Under the pieces are notes generated by a model. That model was not told where the DNA came from. It made no database searches and saw only the letters and a program-made list of their open reading frames with translations. A stretch of DNA of 64,000 bases from JACRAV01 sp964571235 (lineage in GTDB: Bacteria > Zixibacteria > MSB-5A5 > GN15 > FEB-12). The DNA is taken from the NCBI GenBank assembly GCA_964571235.1, contig CAZNAI010000003.1, positions 1-64,000 of the forward strand. Reading direction: 5' to 3'. Positions 54,130 to 62,934 of this stretch are shown here, piece after piece. The translations under genes were made by a program, and so were the position numbers. The stretch's first letter is position 1, and every line of letters begins with the position of its first letter.

Positions 54130-54561
54130 TCAACAGCGAATGACGGTGGGGAACCGACTACTGGCTTGGGCGACTATTGAGAAATCAAGCTGGGAGTTAA
54201 TTTCCTTGGAGCAATTCACTCCGAGGAAGCCTGTCAATTGAAGTGGAGTGCTTAAGACTGAGGCGAAAAGTGAACTGCCATAGTAAGCAGATAATCCGCG
54301 CAGTGACGCCCGGGAAGCATCCTGGGCAAACAGAACATCTACGCAGGTGCCACAATCGTCGGTTGATTCCTCAACAAGAGGGGCAGTCGGAACTTGTGGG
54401 GCGGGTTCCTGGTCGCAGCAGGACGAACCGATAGATTCCACTTCAAGGTGGCCTTGGTCACTTATGCAAAGAACGCTCATTCCCCGAATCGGGGAAACGG
54501 CGACCAGCAAGACAGCGACGACAGCTATTGTCCAAGGTTTCACGAATCGTCCTACAATCAT
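54130..54561 (-). CDS. Small Cys-rich exported protein heading the czc operon
   Basis: The 143-aa product (from the internal ATG, MIVGRFVKPW) has a membrane/signal segment (WTIAVVAVLLVAVSPIRG). It then has clustered cysteines: SVLCIS, SSCCDQE, DDCGTCVD and VNCSK. Similar short Cys-rich proteins sit before czcC in other metal operons and may sense or bind cations, but I cannot name the family. It lies 99 bp upstream of czcC on the same strand. Confidence 0.55.
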   Translation of the reverse strand: MIVGRFVKPWTIAVVAVLLVAVSPIRGMSVLCISDQGHLEVESIGSSCCDQEPAPQVPTAPLVEESTDDCGTCVDVLFAQDASRASLRGLSAYYGSSLFASVLSTPLQLTGFLGVNCSKEINSQLDFSIVAQASSRFPTVIRC

Positions 54562-54576
54562 GGTTTGAAGATACAC

Positions 54577-54908
54577 TCTTTATCGACAGAATTAAAGACT
54601 AATTTTATCTACTAACACGCCAATGTGGAGCTCAATCAATAATTGTTCGGGCGTATCAATCTCAGGCTTAAACCCTTGCTGGCGAGAATAGTTCCGCTTG
54701 CCACTCTCTGCGAAACTATCGGCCGCCCTGCCCCTTCTGTGTCCGGCCTTTTGACACGATACATGGCTCTGACTCGAGTATTGAGGATCACCAGCAAAAC
54801 AGTCTGAGTAGAAGTGTTAGAGACGGTCTATGACGCGCAAGAATTGTGACTCCAAATCAGAGCACTCCGGATTCATAATATGTTGTCATATAATGTAATA
54901 TGAATTGT
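54577..54908. other. Non-coding region at the tmRNA-proximal end of cassette 4
   Basis: I see no gene in these 330 bp. They must contain the promoter of the czc operon on the minus strand and the far end of the tmRNA transcript. No clear -35/-10 pair was found by eye. Confidence 0.4.
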
Positions 54909-54962
54909 GGACGGGGGTACAATACCCCCGTCCAATCACGTAACTCATTATACATGAGTTAC
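54909..54962 (-). terminator. Paired hairpins downstream of tmRNA
   Basis: GTAACTCAT/ATGAGTTAC (54940-54962) and the 25-bp GGACGGGGGT...ACCCCCGTCC (54909-54933) follow the tmRNA 3' end. Neither has a strong T-run. Both are repeated at att4 with about 10% change, mostly in the loops, so the pairing is conserved better than the sequence. They probably end or process tmRNA. Confidence 0.6.
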
Positions 54963-54970
54963 TTACATTT

Positions 54971-55333
54971 TGGAGGTGAGGGGAATCGAACCCCCGTCCG
55001 AGCATAACGCCAGGCCGTCATCTACATGCGTAGTCGATCTTTCTTTTTCTCGCTCTAGCCGCTGTCGATCGACAGGCCACGACTAAAACCAGCCGTTGAA
55101 TTTAGGTGGCTCCTAACGGCGTCGGGCCACCGAGTCTCCCTTAACGACGCCGTGTCCCTAACTCGAAGACAAAGTCAGGGCACGACGGGCTGTGCCTCTA
55201 ATCGGTTAGATTAGGCAGCCATGGCGTAGTTATTCTCGCCATTTGTGTGTTTGCCCGGTTATTTTACGAGGACCCAGACAACCTCGGCACGCCAACAACC
55301 CCACACTATACCCGTCGAAACCAGGTCACCCCC
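54971..55333 (-). ncRNA. ssrA: tmRNA (ssrA)
   Basis: The 5' end GGGGGTGACCTGGTTTCGAC (55333 down) pairs as acceptor with the 3' CACCTCC-A (54978-54971), with one G-U pair. The T-arm GGACGGGGGTTCGATTCCCC is complete. The tag frame at 55255-55211 reads GKHTNGENNYAMAA then TAA, a normal proteolysis tag. tmRNA rescues stalled ribosomes. The CCA end is not encoded beyond the first bases. Its last 26 bp are the integration core of the att array, so the gene is kept functional by each insertion. Confidence 0.95.
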
Positions 55334-55788
55334 AGCAAAGCTGGACCGGGAGCTTCGCTGTGTCGTATGCCGTAGCGGCTGGAAACTAATCCTCGCGCCT
55401 TCGATTCTCCGTCGAGTGCATCGAGACTTAGTGGAGTGTCCACCGCCGTTGCATCAACCGCAAAGCTCTCAGTTGGTAAGACGAGCACGGCACAAGGCCG
55501 CGTATCGTCTCCAGATGTCAAAGAACTATGTGCCGTTGGGCGTTGTCACTCGTCGGCCGACAACGCTCTGTGCCGTCAGGTGTCCTCACCCGACAGCCTG
55601 CCTTTGCTAAGATACTCTATCGGAGATACTTGCTCAAGCCACCAGTATTCAGAACGCAGGCCCGCGTAAATTGTTTCCGGTGCAATCACTTATGGCTAAG
55701 CCGAACAACTATCAGAGTCTGCCTCTCGGAACTCCCTCTCCCCCATTTCCGTTCTATGGACTACTATGATCTCTATTGGAGTACATAT
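55334..55788. other. Non-coding spacer right of tmRNA
   Basis: No gene is supported in these 455 bp, which must hold the tmRNA promoter (minus) and the promoter of the dioxygenase operon (plus). One hairpin, GCGTTGTC/GACAACGC (55540-55566), is flanked by two GTGCCGT copies. It could be a terminator or part of a small RNA. Confidence 0.4.
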
Positions 55789-56742
55789 ATGAGTTCAGGC
55801 AACCCGCTACTCGGCATACATCATATTACTGCGCTGGCATCCGATCCCCAGCGCAATATCGATTTCTATGTCAAAACACTCGGCCTGCGTCTGGTCAAGC
55901 AGACAGTCAACTACGACGAACCCGGCACCTACCACTTCTATTTCGGCGATACTGCCGGCTCCCCCGGCACAATCTTGACCTTTTTCCCCTTCCCCGACGC
56001 CTCCCGAGGCAAACCGGGGCGCGGGCAGATCACCGCGGTCATGTACGCGATCGCGCCCGAGTCGATTTCGTTTTGGGTTGATCGTTTGTCACGCGCCGGA
56101 ATTTCGTTCGACGGTCCTTCTGTGCGCTTTGATGAAGAAGTAATCGCTTTCGACGATCCCGACGGCATGCGTATCGAATTGGTCGCCAATAAAGCGCCAG
56201 CGCTGAGGCCTGCATTCGATAGCAGTTTTGTGCCAGCCGAACATACCCTGCGTGGGTTCTATGGTGTCACGCTCACGTCGCTTAGATTACAGTCCACTCA
56301 GAAGCTGTTGGCCGGAACGATGGAGCTCAATAGGGTCGCCGAAGCCAACGAACGACTTCGGTTGTCGGTCGGTTCGGGTGAATCACGAGCGGTGGTTGAT
56401 TTGGATCTTCGCGAGAACATCTCCCCCGGCGTTTCCTCGGCCGGATCGGTGCATCATATCGCCTGGCGGGTGGAAAACGACGCCAGCCAGATCGAATGGC
56501 GCGAGAAGATTCGACTTGAAGGGATAAACGTGACACCGGTTATCGACCGGAATTATTTCCACTCGATCTATTACCGCGAACCGGGAGGTGTGCTGTATGA
56601 AATCGCCACTGACCCGCCGGGATTCGGTGTCGACGAATCGCCTGACCAGCTCGGCCACAAACTCCAACTGCCGCCCTGGATGGAGCCAGACCGCGAGCGG
56701 ATATCCCGGCGCCTCCCGCCGATTGTCATCCCGAAAGCTTAA
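55789..56742 (+). CDS. Ring-cleaving dioxygenase (MhqO-like, glyoxalase fold)
   Basis: I start at the ATG after TTGGAG (MSSGNPLLGIHHITALASD); the longer frame upstream is spacer. The 317-aa protein has two glyoxalase/extradiol modules. The metal ligands expected are His in IHHITALA, His in SVHHIAWRV and Glu in LYEIATDPPGF. MhqO-type enzymes open hydroquinone-like rings and protect against quinones. The next two genes are an esterase and a DoxX protein, the same trio as Bacillus mhqO, mhqD and mhqP, which supports the call. Confidence 0.85.
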   Translation: MSSGNPLLGIHHITALASDPQRNIDFYVKTLGLRLVKQTVNYDEPGTYHFYFGDTAGSPGTILTFFPFPDASRGKPGRGQITAVMYAIAPESISFWVDRLSRAGISFDGPSVRFDEEVIAFDDPDGMRIELVANKAPALRPAFDSSFVPAEHTLRGFYGVTLTSLRLQSTQKLLAGTMELNRVAEANERLRLSVGSGESRAVVDLDLRENISPGVSSAGSVHHIAWRVENDASQIEWREKIRLEGINVTPVIDRNYFHSIYYREPGGVLYEIATDPPGFGVDESPDQLGHKLQLPPWMEPDRERISRRLPPIVIPKA

Positions 56743-56751
56743 CTACTGCGC

Positions 56752-57381
56752 ATGACCAGTCTGACTCTCGATTTTGCGCACCGCTTTGTTCCAGCAACAA
56801 GACCGGCTTTGCCAGTCTTGTTGCTGTTGCATGGCACAGGTGGGGACGAAAACGACTTGATTGAACTTGGGCAGACACTTCTTCCCGGTGCGGCGGTCTT
56901 GAGCCCTCGGGGGAAAGTCCTCGAAAACGGCATGCCACGTTTCTTTCGACGGTTGAGTGAAGGCGTTTTCGATATCGACGATCTCAAATTCCGTGCTTTT
57001 GAATTGGCCAGATTTGTGACAACGGCTCTGACTCACTATTCTGTCGATGGCAGTCCAGTTGTCGCGGTTGGGTATTCCAATGGCGCCAATATCGCCTCGG
57101 CGCTCATGTTAGCTCGGCCGGATCTACTCGCCGGATGTTGTCTTTTGCGTCCGATGGTTCCATATCAACCGGATCAATTCCCCGATCTTTCCCGCAAGAA
57201 GATATGCATATTGTCAGGCCGTGAGGACCACACGATGCCGAGCGACGAACCCGAAAAAGTCAAACTGCTGTTTGAAAGCGCTCACGCCGAGACATTCTTG
57301 CATCAATCGAACGCCGGCCACGGCCTGACTTCGCAGGATATTCGCGTAGCGCAGGCCTGGCTTACCAATTCACGATTTTAA
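56752..57381 (+). CDS. Carboxylesterase/phospholipase-like hydrolase (MhqD-like)
   Basis: The 209-aa alpha/beta hydrolase has LLLHGTGGDENDL (oxyanion region), the nucleophile in VGYSNGANIA, Asp in SGREDHTMP and His in NAGHGLT. It belongs to the phospholipase/carboxylesterase family. It lies 9 bp after the dioxygenase, as in mhq operons, and may hydrolyse quinone-derived esters. The substrate is inferred from neighbours. Confidence 0.87.
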   Translation: MTSLTLDFAHRFVPATRPALPVLLLLHGTGGDENDLIELGQTLLPGAAVLSPRGKVLENGMPRFFRRLSEGVFDIDDLKFRAFELARFVTTALTHYSVDGSPVVAVGYSNGANIASALMLARPDLLAGCCLLRPMVPYQPDQFPDLSRKKICILSGREDHTMPSDEPEKVKLLFESAHAETFLHQSNAGHGLTSQDIRVAQAWLTNSRF

Positions 57382-57437
57382 CTTCTGATTTGACAGCCCG
57401 AACCGCATTTTGGTGTACAATTCGCTGAGGAGATAAA

Positions 57438-57869
57438 ATGGGTAAGACAATTCAACGATTCCTATTCGGCACTTTCAAATCCGGCCATGTCACCAACATT
57501 GACTGGGGTCTTCTCGTATTCCGGCTCGGTGTGGGTGCTCTCATGCTTTTCGGCCACGGCTGGGGCAAACTCGCCGGCTTTTCTGAAAAATCGGCCACTT
57601 TTGCTGACCCGCTCGGTGTAGGAACGGCGGTCAGTTTGGCGCTGGTCGTCTTTGCCGAGTTTTTCTGTTCGACACTGATCGGGCTGGGGCTCTTCACACG
57701 GCTGGCCGCGATTTCATTGGCAATTAACATGGCGGTAGCAGGATTTGTCATTCATGCCGACGATCCCTGGGGAAGAAAAGAACTGGCCGTTATTTATCTG
57801 CTGTGCTACCTAACTCTGCTGTTCACCGGCCCGGGGAAAATGTCATTAGACCGAAGGTTTGGTCGTTAG
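57438..57869 (+). CDS. DoxX-family membrane protein (MhqP-like)
   Basis: The 143-aa protein has four transmembrane helices and the DoxX pattern (GLLVFRLGVGALMLFGHGWGKL, FAEFFCSTLIGLGLFTRLAA, ELAVIYLLCYLTLLFTGPGKMSLD). DoxX proteins accompany redox and quinone-stress enzymes. It follows the esterase by 56 bp, with GAGGAGATAAA before the ATG, and closes the operon. Confidence 0.88.
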   Translation: MGKTIQRFLFGTFKSGHVTNIDWGLLVFRLGVGALMLFGHGWGKLAGFSEKSATFADPLGVGTAVSLALVVFAEFFCSTLIGLGLFTRLAAISLAINMAVAGFVIHADDPWGRKELAVIYLLCYLTLLFTGPGKMSLDRRFGR

Positions 57870-57880
57870 AATTGATACGT

Positions 57881-57917
57881 AAAAAGCCGGCCACACTGAC
57901 GGTGTGATCGGCTTTGC
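57881..57917. terminator. Bidirectional terminator
   Basis: AAAGCCG (57883-57889) pairs with CGGCTTT (57909-57915), with an inner CACAC/GTGTG stem. It has A-run and T-run on its two sides and lies between the convergent doxX and S46 peptidase genes. Confidence 0.75.
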
Positions 57918-57942
57918 ATTTGACGAATAGTCTGAAGTCTCA

Positions 57943-60129
57943 CTACTCCGAAACGCCCAAGGCGCGGCCTTCCGGCTTTAGCTCTTTCACCAGATTCTTG
58001 TACCCGTAAACTTTGTCGATCAAATAGACAATGTACCGCATGTCGACCGAGATAGTCCGGGTGACAGTCGGGTTAAACAGATAGTCCGATGCCACACCTT
58101 CCCAGTTGCCGTCGAAAGCGATTCCGATCATCCGCCCTTTGCCGTCGATCACCGGACTGCCGGAGTTTCCACCGGTGATGTCATTCGTCGTCAGGAAATC
58201 GACAGGTACATCGCCAGTCGTTGGATCGGCATACACACCAAAGTCGCCGGACTTGTAGGCGGTGGTTTGTTCTTTCGGCACAATGAACGGATCGACACCG
58301 GTTTCTTTTTCAAACACCCCCTTAAGACCTGATTCATAGGAGTAAGTCACCGCGTCGCCGGGCGAATACCCCTTTACCTGACCGTAGCTGAGGCGCATAG
58401 TTCCGTTGGCATCAGGGTAAATATCATCATGCCGCCAATCAGCGTACGCCATAGTCAAAAGCGGCGCCAACCGCGCCTGAGCGCCGTCGAAAGCCTTATC
58501 GCGCATAAGCTGGGCGTCGAGTTCCGGTCTCAGCCCTTTTGCGAGCAGGATAAACGGATCGGCGGTCGCTACGAGGTCGTCCTGACTCATGGCAAACATC
58601 GCCATGCGCACGGCCGAGTCGCCGACTTTGCTCTGGGCATACATCCGCTCAATCATTTCATCCAGATATTTCTCGTCCCCTTCGTGCCCCTTTACCAACT
58701 GATCAACTGCCTCACTGCGCTGTCCGGCCGGAAGAGCCAACACGCGATTCAGGAAATATTTGAATACTAGCTTGTCCACCTGCGGCACCAAATTGATCTG
58801 TGCATTCTTCAGCCGTTCTTTGGCGGCCAGCGTGTCACGGTCCTGATATCCTCGTTCGCGCTCAAGATCCGGTTTTTTTCGCTCGCACGTCCAGCGATAT
58901 AGAGTTGACGCGAGGCGCAGGTAGTCGCACCCGAACGACATTCTCCCCAAAATGAAATCGCGCGCTTGGAATTGTTGGCGGTCTTTGAACAGACTGTCAA
59001 TCGACGCCAGCACCGTGCCGTATTGGGACTGCAGTTTCTTGTCCGTGGCGAAAAAGGCAGTCATCTGCTTTTCCTGATCCTGCTTGTAGGTCAGAACATC
59101 CCGCTTGCGGAATCCTTCGAGAATTCCGTACGACTTTTTAAGGCCGTTGTTGAGTCCCTGCATGCGCGAGGACATGCGCAGTTCCACTGCCGGATCGCGC
59201 CGGCCGGCATCGCCGATTATTCGGATCTGGTCTTCCGATGTCGCGGTGGCGTTCGGGTAGTAGAAATTGATCAGGTTTGAAAGTTCGAACGAACTAATGT
59301 ACCGTGAAGTCTTTCCCGGAAAGCCAACAGTCATGGCGAAATCGCCCTCGTGGATTCCGTCGGTTGATACTGTCAAATGCGACTTAGGATGGTACGGCAC
59401 ATTCTGTGCTGAATATTCGGCTGTCTTGCCGTCGGGGGCCACATAGGCCCGCAGAAACGAAAAATCGCCACAGTGACGTGGCCACATCCAGTTGTCGATA
59501 TCGCCGCCGAAATTCCCGATCGCGTCCGGGGGCACAAAGACAATGCGAATATCCCGAATCTCCATCATCGTGTAGAGCATGTACTGCTTGCCGCCGTACA
59601 TCACCGCCACTCGCGCTTTGACATCGCCGGTGGCCTCGGTCTCTTTGATCAGTTTCTTGGTTGCCAGATCAATCGCCTTGTAGCGGTCGATATCTTTCAT
59701 CTTCGGCTTGACTGATGCCAGTATTTGCTTTGTGACATCGTTGATGGCCAGCGTCACCGAGGCCTTGTATCCCAGCGCCGGAATCTCATCTTTCAACGTG
59801 GGAGCATAGAAACCGTCGCGGAGATAATTCCGGTCGAGTGTGCTTTGTTCTTGAATTGCGCCAAAGGCCACGTGATGATTGGTGAGCAAAAGGCCGTCGG
59901 GCGATACGAACGATCCAGTCGCGCCGACTTGGACCACCGCGTTAGCTACTCCAGTTCCGGCTGAGTTGAAAATCTCATTCGGTTTCAGTTGCAGGCCCAT
60001 CATGGCCAGCGAATCGAAATGGAGCTTGTCGAGCATGTACAGCGGCCACATCCCCTCTTCGGCGACCACCGGCAATGCGATTACAATAATTGTGATGGCA
60101 GATAACAGAACCCGTGATGCGAGTTTCAT
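57943..60129 (-). CDS. S46 family dipeptidyl-peptidase
   Basis: The 728-aa protein has a signal peptide (LLSAITIIVIALPVVA) and the S46 pattern: EEGMWPLYMLDKL at the mature start, catalytic His in LLTNHHVAFG (about 85-86), Asp probably in NFGGDIDNWMWPRH, and Ser in TGGNSGSPVID (about 656). S46 enzymes (DPP7/DPP11) take dipeptides from peptide N-termini in the periplasm and are typical of FCB bacteria that live on protein. The length of about 720 is normal. It is a single-gene unit. Confidence 0.93.
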   Translation of the reverse strand: MKLASRVLLSAITIIVIALPVVAEEGMWPLYMLDKLHFDSLAMMGLQLKPNEIFNSAGTGVANAVVQVGATGSFVSPDGLLLTNHHVAFGAIQEQSTLDRNYLRDGFYAPTLKDEIPALGYKASVTLAINDVTKQILASVKPKMKDIDRYKAIDLATKKLIKETEATGDVKARVAVMYGGKQYMLYTMMEIRDIRIVFVPPDAIGNFGGDIDNWMWPRHCGDFSFLRAYVAPDGKTAEYSAQNVPYHPKSHLTVSTDGIHEGDFAMTVGFPGKTSRYISSFELSNLINFYYPNATATSEDQIRIIGDAGRRDPAVELRMSSRMQGLNNGLKKSYGILEGFRKRDVLTYKQDQEKQMTAFFATDKKLQSQYGTVLASIDSLFKDRQQFQARDFILGRMSFGCDYLRLASTLYRWTCERKKPDLERERGYQDRDTLAAKERLKNAQINLVPQVDKLVFKYFLNRVLALPAGQRSEAVDQLVKGHEGDEKYLDEMIERMYAQSKVGDSAVRMAMFAMSQDDLVATADPFILLAKGLRPELDAQLMRDKAFDGAQARLAPLLTMAYADWRHDDIYPDANGTMRLSYGQVKGYSPGDAVTYSYESGLKGVFEKETGVDPFIVPKEQTTAYKSGDFGVYADPTTGDVPVDFLTTNDITGGNSGSPVIDGKGRMIGIAFDGNWEGVASDYLFNPTVTRTISVDMRYIVYLIDKVYGYKNLVKELKPEGRALGVSE

Positions 60130-60223
60130 ACCGTTCCTCCAGAAAGATAGTCAAAGCTACCTTTTATCTGTAGTTTATGCAAGCAGGATTCTGGCAAGGG
60201 TTTAGGGCGGTCCTTGCATGGCA

Positions 60224-60280
60224 TTGTAGGTCGGCGTTCCGAAGTCCCCCCGCTGGAGCGGGGGGCGAGAAACCCGACAG
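60224..60280. repeat. REP-like palindromic repeat
   Basis: TTGTAGGTCGG opens and CCCGACAG closes an imperfect palindrome around a strong inner hairpin (CCCCCCGCT 60246-60254 with AGCGGGGGG 60257-60265). A relative starts at 63955. Intergenic placement and variable inner stem fit a dispersed REP family. Confidence 0.5.
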
Positions 60281-60286
60281 CCCCCT

Positions 60287-61315
60287 TTATCGAGCGGGCA
60301 TCATGTATGTACCGGTGAACCGATTGGACAGAAGATCGCCAAGAGTCTCATCCAGCGGCCTGGGCGAAAACCCAAGTTCGACCCGCGCTTTGGCGTTTGA
60401 AAAAGTCCAGTTGTAATCGGCTAGCCGCACCAGATCGGGATAAAACGATATCTTTTCTTTTCCCATTAATCGGTTCCAGATGACCGCCACACGCGCTGAA
60501 TTGAGATAGAACGACTTGGGGAGCCGTACCAACGTCGGTTTCTTACCAAGCAGACCGGCGACTTTCAAGATCAGCTCACGCACCACAATATTCTCACCGG
60601 TCAACAGATACCGCTCACCGGCCCGGCCTCTTTCGACGGCGGTCAGGATCGACGGCGCGACATCGCGGAGATCCACAATATTTACCAGATTTGGCAGACT
60701 CGGAAGCACCGGCCGCGCAAAGGTCTTTGCCGCTTTGCTGCGGTCGTCACCGGTACGCGAGGGGGCCACCATAATCGACGGATTGACAATCACCAGTTCC
60801 GGGCCGCCCTGCGTTGCCGCATTGTTCAGTTCGACCTCGGCCGCATGTTTGGTCAGCATGTAAGGGATTTTCAAGTGCTCGATATTGAAGATCCAATCCT
60901 CATTGACCGGATGATCGGCGCTTTCGGCGTTGCGCGGGTTTCCGCCGACCGCCGCCACCGACGACACCTGTACAAATCGCTGTACCCCCGCGTGTGCCGC
61001 CGCACGGTACATATCGAGCGCTCCGATCACATTTACACCAGTGAACTGGGTGAACTTATCCTGCCGGAAATTTACCCACGCCACACAGTGAATGACCGCA
61101 TCGACACCCGAAACAGCTTTGGCGATCTCATCCCGGTTGCGAATATCGGCCACCCGCTTTTCGATTCCATTTGCGTCGAGATACTCAGTGTTGGATCCTG
61201 CCCGCACCATTGCAATCGGCCTCATCCCCCGCCGTAGGCACTCGTAGACCAACTGCTTGCCCAGTGTGCCCGAGGCGCCGGTGATAAGCAATTTGCAGTC
61301 GAATAGATTTACCAT
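60287..61315 (-). CDS. NAD-dependent epimerase/dehydratase (SDR), copy 2
   Basis: The 342-aa extended SDR has the Rossmann motif ITGASGTLGKQL, VADIRN, and a catalytic triad with YMLTKHAAEVE (YxxxK). It resembles dihydroflavonol reductase or hopanoid-associated sugar epimerases. It is last in a four-gene operon with a membrane protein, an aminotransferase and a second SDR. The substrate may be a lipid or sugar; it cannot be told from sequence. Confidence 0.85.
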   Translation of the reverse strand: MVNLFDCKLLITGASGTLGKQLVYECLRRGMRPIAMVRAGSNTEYLDANGIEKRVADIRNRDEIAKAVSGVDAVIHCVAWVNFRQDKFTQFTGVNVIGALDMYRAAAHAGVQRFVQVSSVAAVGGNPRNAESADHPVNEDWIFNIEHLKIPYMLTKHAAEVELNNAATQGGPELVIVNPSIMVAPSRTGDDRSKAAKTFARPVLPSLPNLVNIVDLRDVAPSILTAVERGRAGERYLLTGENIVVRELILKVAGLLGKKPTLVRLPKSFYLNSARVAVIWNRLMGKEKISFYPDLVRLADYNWTFSNAKARVELGFSPRPLDETLGDLLSNRFTGTYMMPAR

Positions 61316-61328
61316 AGAAGTGACAACG

Positions 61329-62516
61329 TCACTGGCCCCGCGAGAACTTGTCCATCACCTCGATCAGCCGGTCAATATCCGATTCGTTGTGGTACAGATG
61401 CACTGACACGCGGATCGAACCCTCCCGCCGTACCAAGATGATTTTGTGCGCCAGTAGCTCTTTGTGTAGTTTCTCCAGATCGTCGCATGAGAACGTGAAC
61501 AGTGAGGTCCGGTGTTTTGGATCGAGTGTCGAGGTTACCCGGTAATACGGATTGGAATTGATATACTTAACCAAGCGATCAACCAGCGCATGATTGTGCT
61601 GTTGGATTGCCTCGATACCCAGATCAGTAAACGGCTTCACTCCGGCCAGCATCCCCATGAAATTGAGAACCGCATAGTAGCCCAGTTCGAATTTTCGGGC
61701 GGACTCGAAATACGGTTTGTCGTAATGAAACATGTCGGTGTACTGCATTTTCCAGTCGGCGCCGACCCACGACATAAATGGCGCCACGATCTTCTCCCTC
61801 GCCTCATCGGAGACATAGAAAAATCCGCACCCTTGTGGGGAAAGCATCCATTTCTGACAACCGGCAGTGAAAACATGAGCATTGACTTTGGGCAGGTCAA
61901 TCGGCTCATGCCCCATACCTTGTATCCCATCTATCACAAACCAGAGGCCGCGTTCTCTGCAGATTCTTCCTATTGCCGCCATATCGTTTTTGTATCCGTT
62001 GAAAAACTGCACGAATGAAATGATCAGCATCCGCGATTTCGGCCCGATCGCTTTTGCAAACTCATCAAGATCAAACCGTCGGTCGATTGACTTAACAAAT
62101 CTTACCGTTAGCCCCCGTGCCGAGGCGGCCGCTTTGGCGGTATAGACTGCCGCCGGGAACTCGCAGTCGGAGACCAGTATCTCTTCCCCCGGTTGCATGG
62201 GCAATCCGTACGCCGCGAGATTGAGACCAAACGAAGTATTTGATCCCAGGCCTATATGCCGGTGCTCGGCGCCTACCAGCCCGGCATAGATATGGCGGAG
62301 TTCATCGGCAGTTCCAAATGCGACATGAGAATCATCTTTCAGGGAATCGACCCGCATCTGCAGGTGTTCCTCGACCGCCTTGTAAACTAAAGTCGAAAAC
62401 GGTCCCACCGCCGCCGAATTGAAATAGGTTACATCTTTGGTGTGCGGGAAGATATCGCGCACATTGTCGAAAGTGAGTTTGATAGTGTCAAAAACCGGAG
62501 CAATTTCAGAGGGCAT
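61329..62516 (-). CDS. Class V aminotransferase (cysteine desulfurase-like fold)
   Basis: The 395-aa PLP enzyme has the class V pattern: FNSAAVGPFS near the start, GLGSNTSFGLNLAAYG, the PLP-binding VIDGIQGMGHEPIDL, and the Schiff-base Lys in FTAGCQKWMLSPQGCGFFY. Related proteins act as isopenicillin-N epimerase-like or desulfurase-like enzymes; the exact reaction is unknown. It overlaps the membrane-protein gene by 11 bp and precedes the SDR by 13 bp. Confidence 0.85.
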   Translation of the reverse strand: MPSEIAPVFDTIKLTFDNVRDIFPHTKDVTYFNSAAVGPFSTLVYKAVEEHLQMRVDSLKDDSHVAFGTADELRHIYAGLVGAEHRHIGLGSNTSFGLNLAAYGLPMQPGEEILVSDCEFPAAVYTAKAAASARGLTVRFVKSIDRRFDLDEFAKAIGPKSRMLIISFVQFFNGYKNDMAAIGRICRERGLWFVIDGIQGMGHEPIDLPKVNAHVFTAGCQKWMLSPQGCGFFYVSDEAREKIVAPFMSWVGADWKMQYTDMFHYDKPYFESARKFELGYYAVLNFMGMLAGVKPFTDLGIEAIQQHNHALVDRLVKYINSNPYYRVTSTLDPKHRTSLFTFSCDDLEKLHKELLAHKIILVRREGSIRVSVHLYHNESDIDRLIEVMDKFSRGQ

Positions 62517-62934
62517 ATAACCACGCTATGAGTAACATACATCCGCAAACTTTCAAAAGAACAGACAATAGAAGGAAAAGCAAGAACGGCATTGGCAAAC
62601 GAACTCGCACTGAAAGTCCCATCAATGCCGGTGTCGCCCCCATGACAAAAGCGAAAAGCCCGGCCGCGACTCCGGCGCGGAGACCGTCGAATGGCATCAG
62701 CACATAGAAGAAACTGTACGCCAAAGTCGGGATCACGACGTAAAACATCAGTTCCATGACAAACGTGAAGCCCGCCCAGACCCAACCGGTGGTCTCCAAA
62801 AGTTCAGTCGGTATTCCGTTGGTCATACCCATCCGGTTTTCAATTTTCAGCAGGATGGCCGAGATCAGCAGAAGATACACACCCGCCGCCGCCACACATG
62901 CCACCATCAGCCCAGCCGATATCATTACAACCAC
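62506..62934 (-). CDS. Four-helix membrane protein
   Basis: This 142-aa protein has four predicted transmembrane helices (about 5-25, 45-70, 78-108 and 115-140) and little soluble sequence. It overlaps its neighbours on both sides (10-11 bp), so expression is coupled to the SDR and aminotransferase genes. No family is recognised; a membrane partner for lipid or glycolipid synthesis is inference. Confidence 0.65.
   Translation of the reverse strand: MVVMISAGLMVACVAAAGVYLLLISAILLKIENRMGMTNGIPTELLETTGWVWAGFTFVMELMFYVVIPTLAYSFFYVLMPFDGLRAGVAAGLFAFVMGATPALMGLSVRVRLPMPFLLFLLLSVLLKVCGCMLLIAWLYAL

Larger units (their letters stand above)
46059..54970. mobile_element. Cassette 4: Czc metal-efflux module between att4 and the tmRNA gene
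   Basis: This 8.9-kb unit lies directly against the tmRNA gene, so by position it is the most recent or most proximal insertion. It carries one minus-strand metal-efflux operon and no recombinase. Both ends have the same flank, hairpins and core. Confidence 0.75.
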
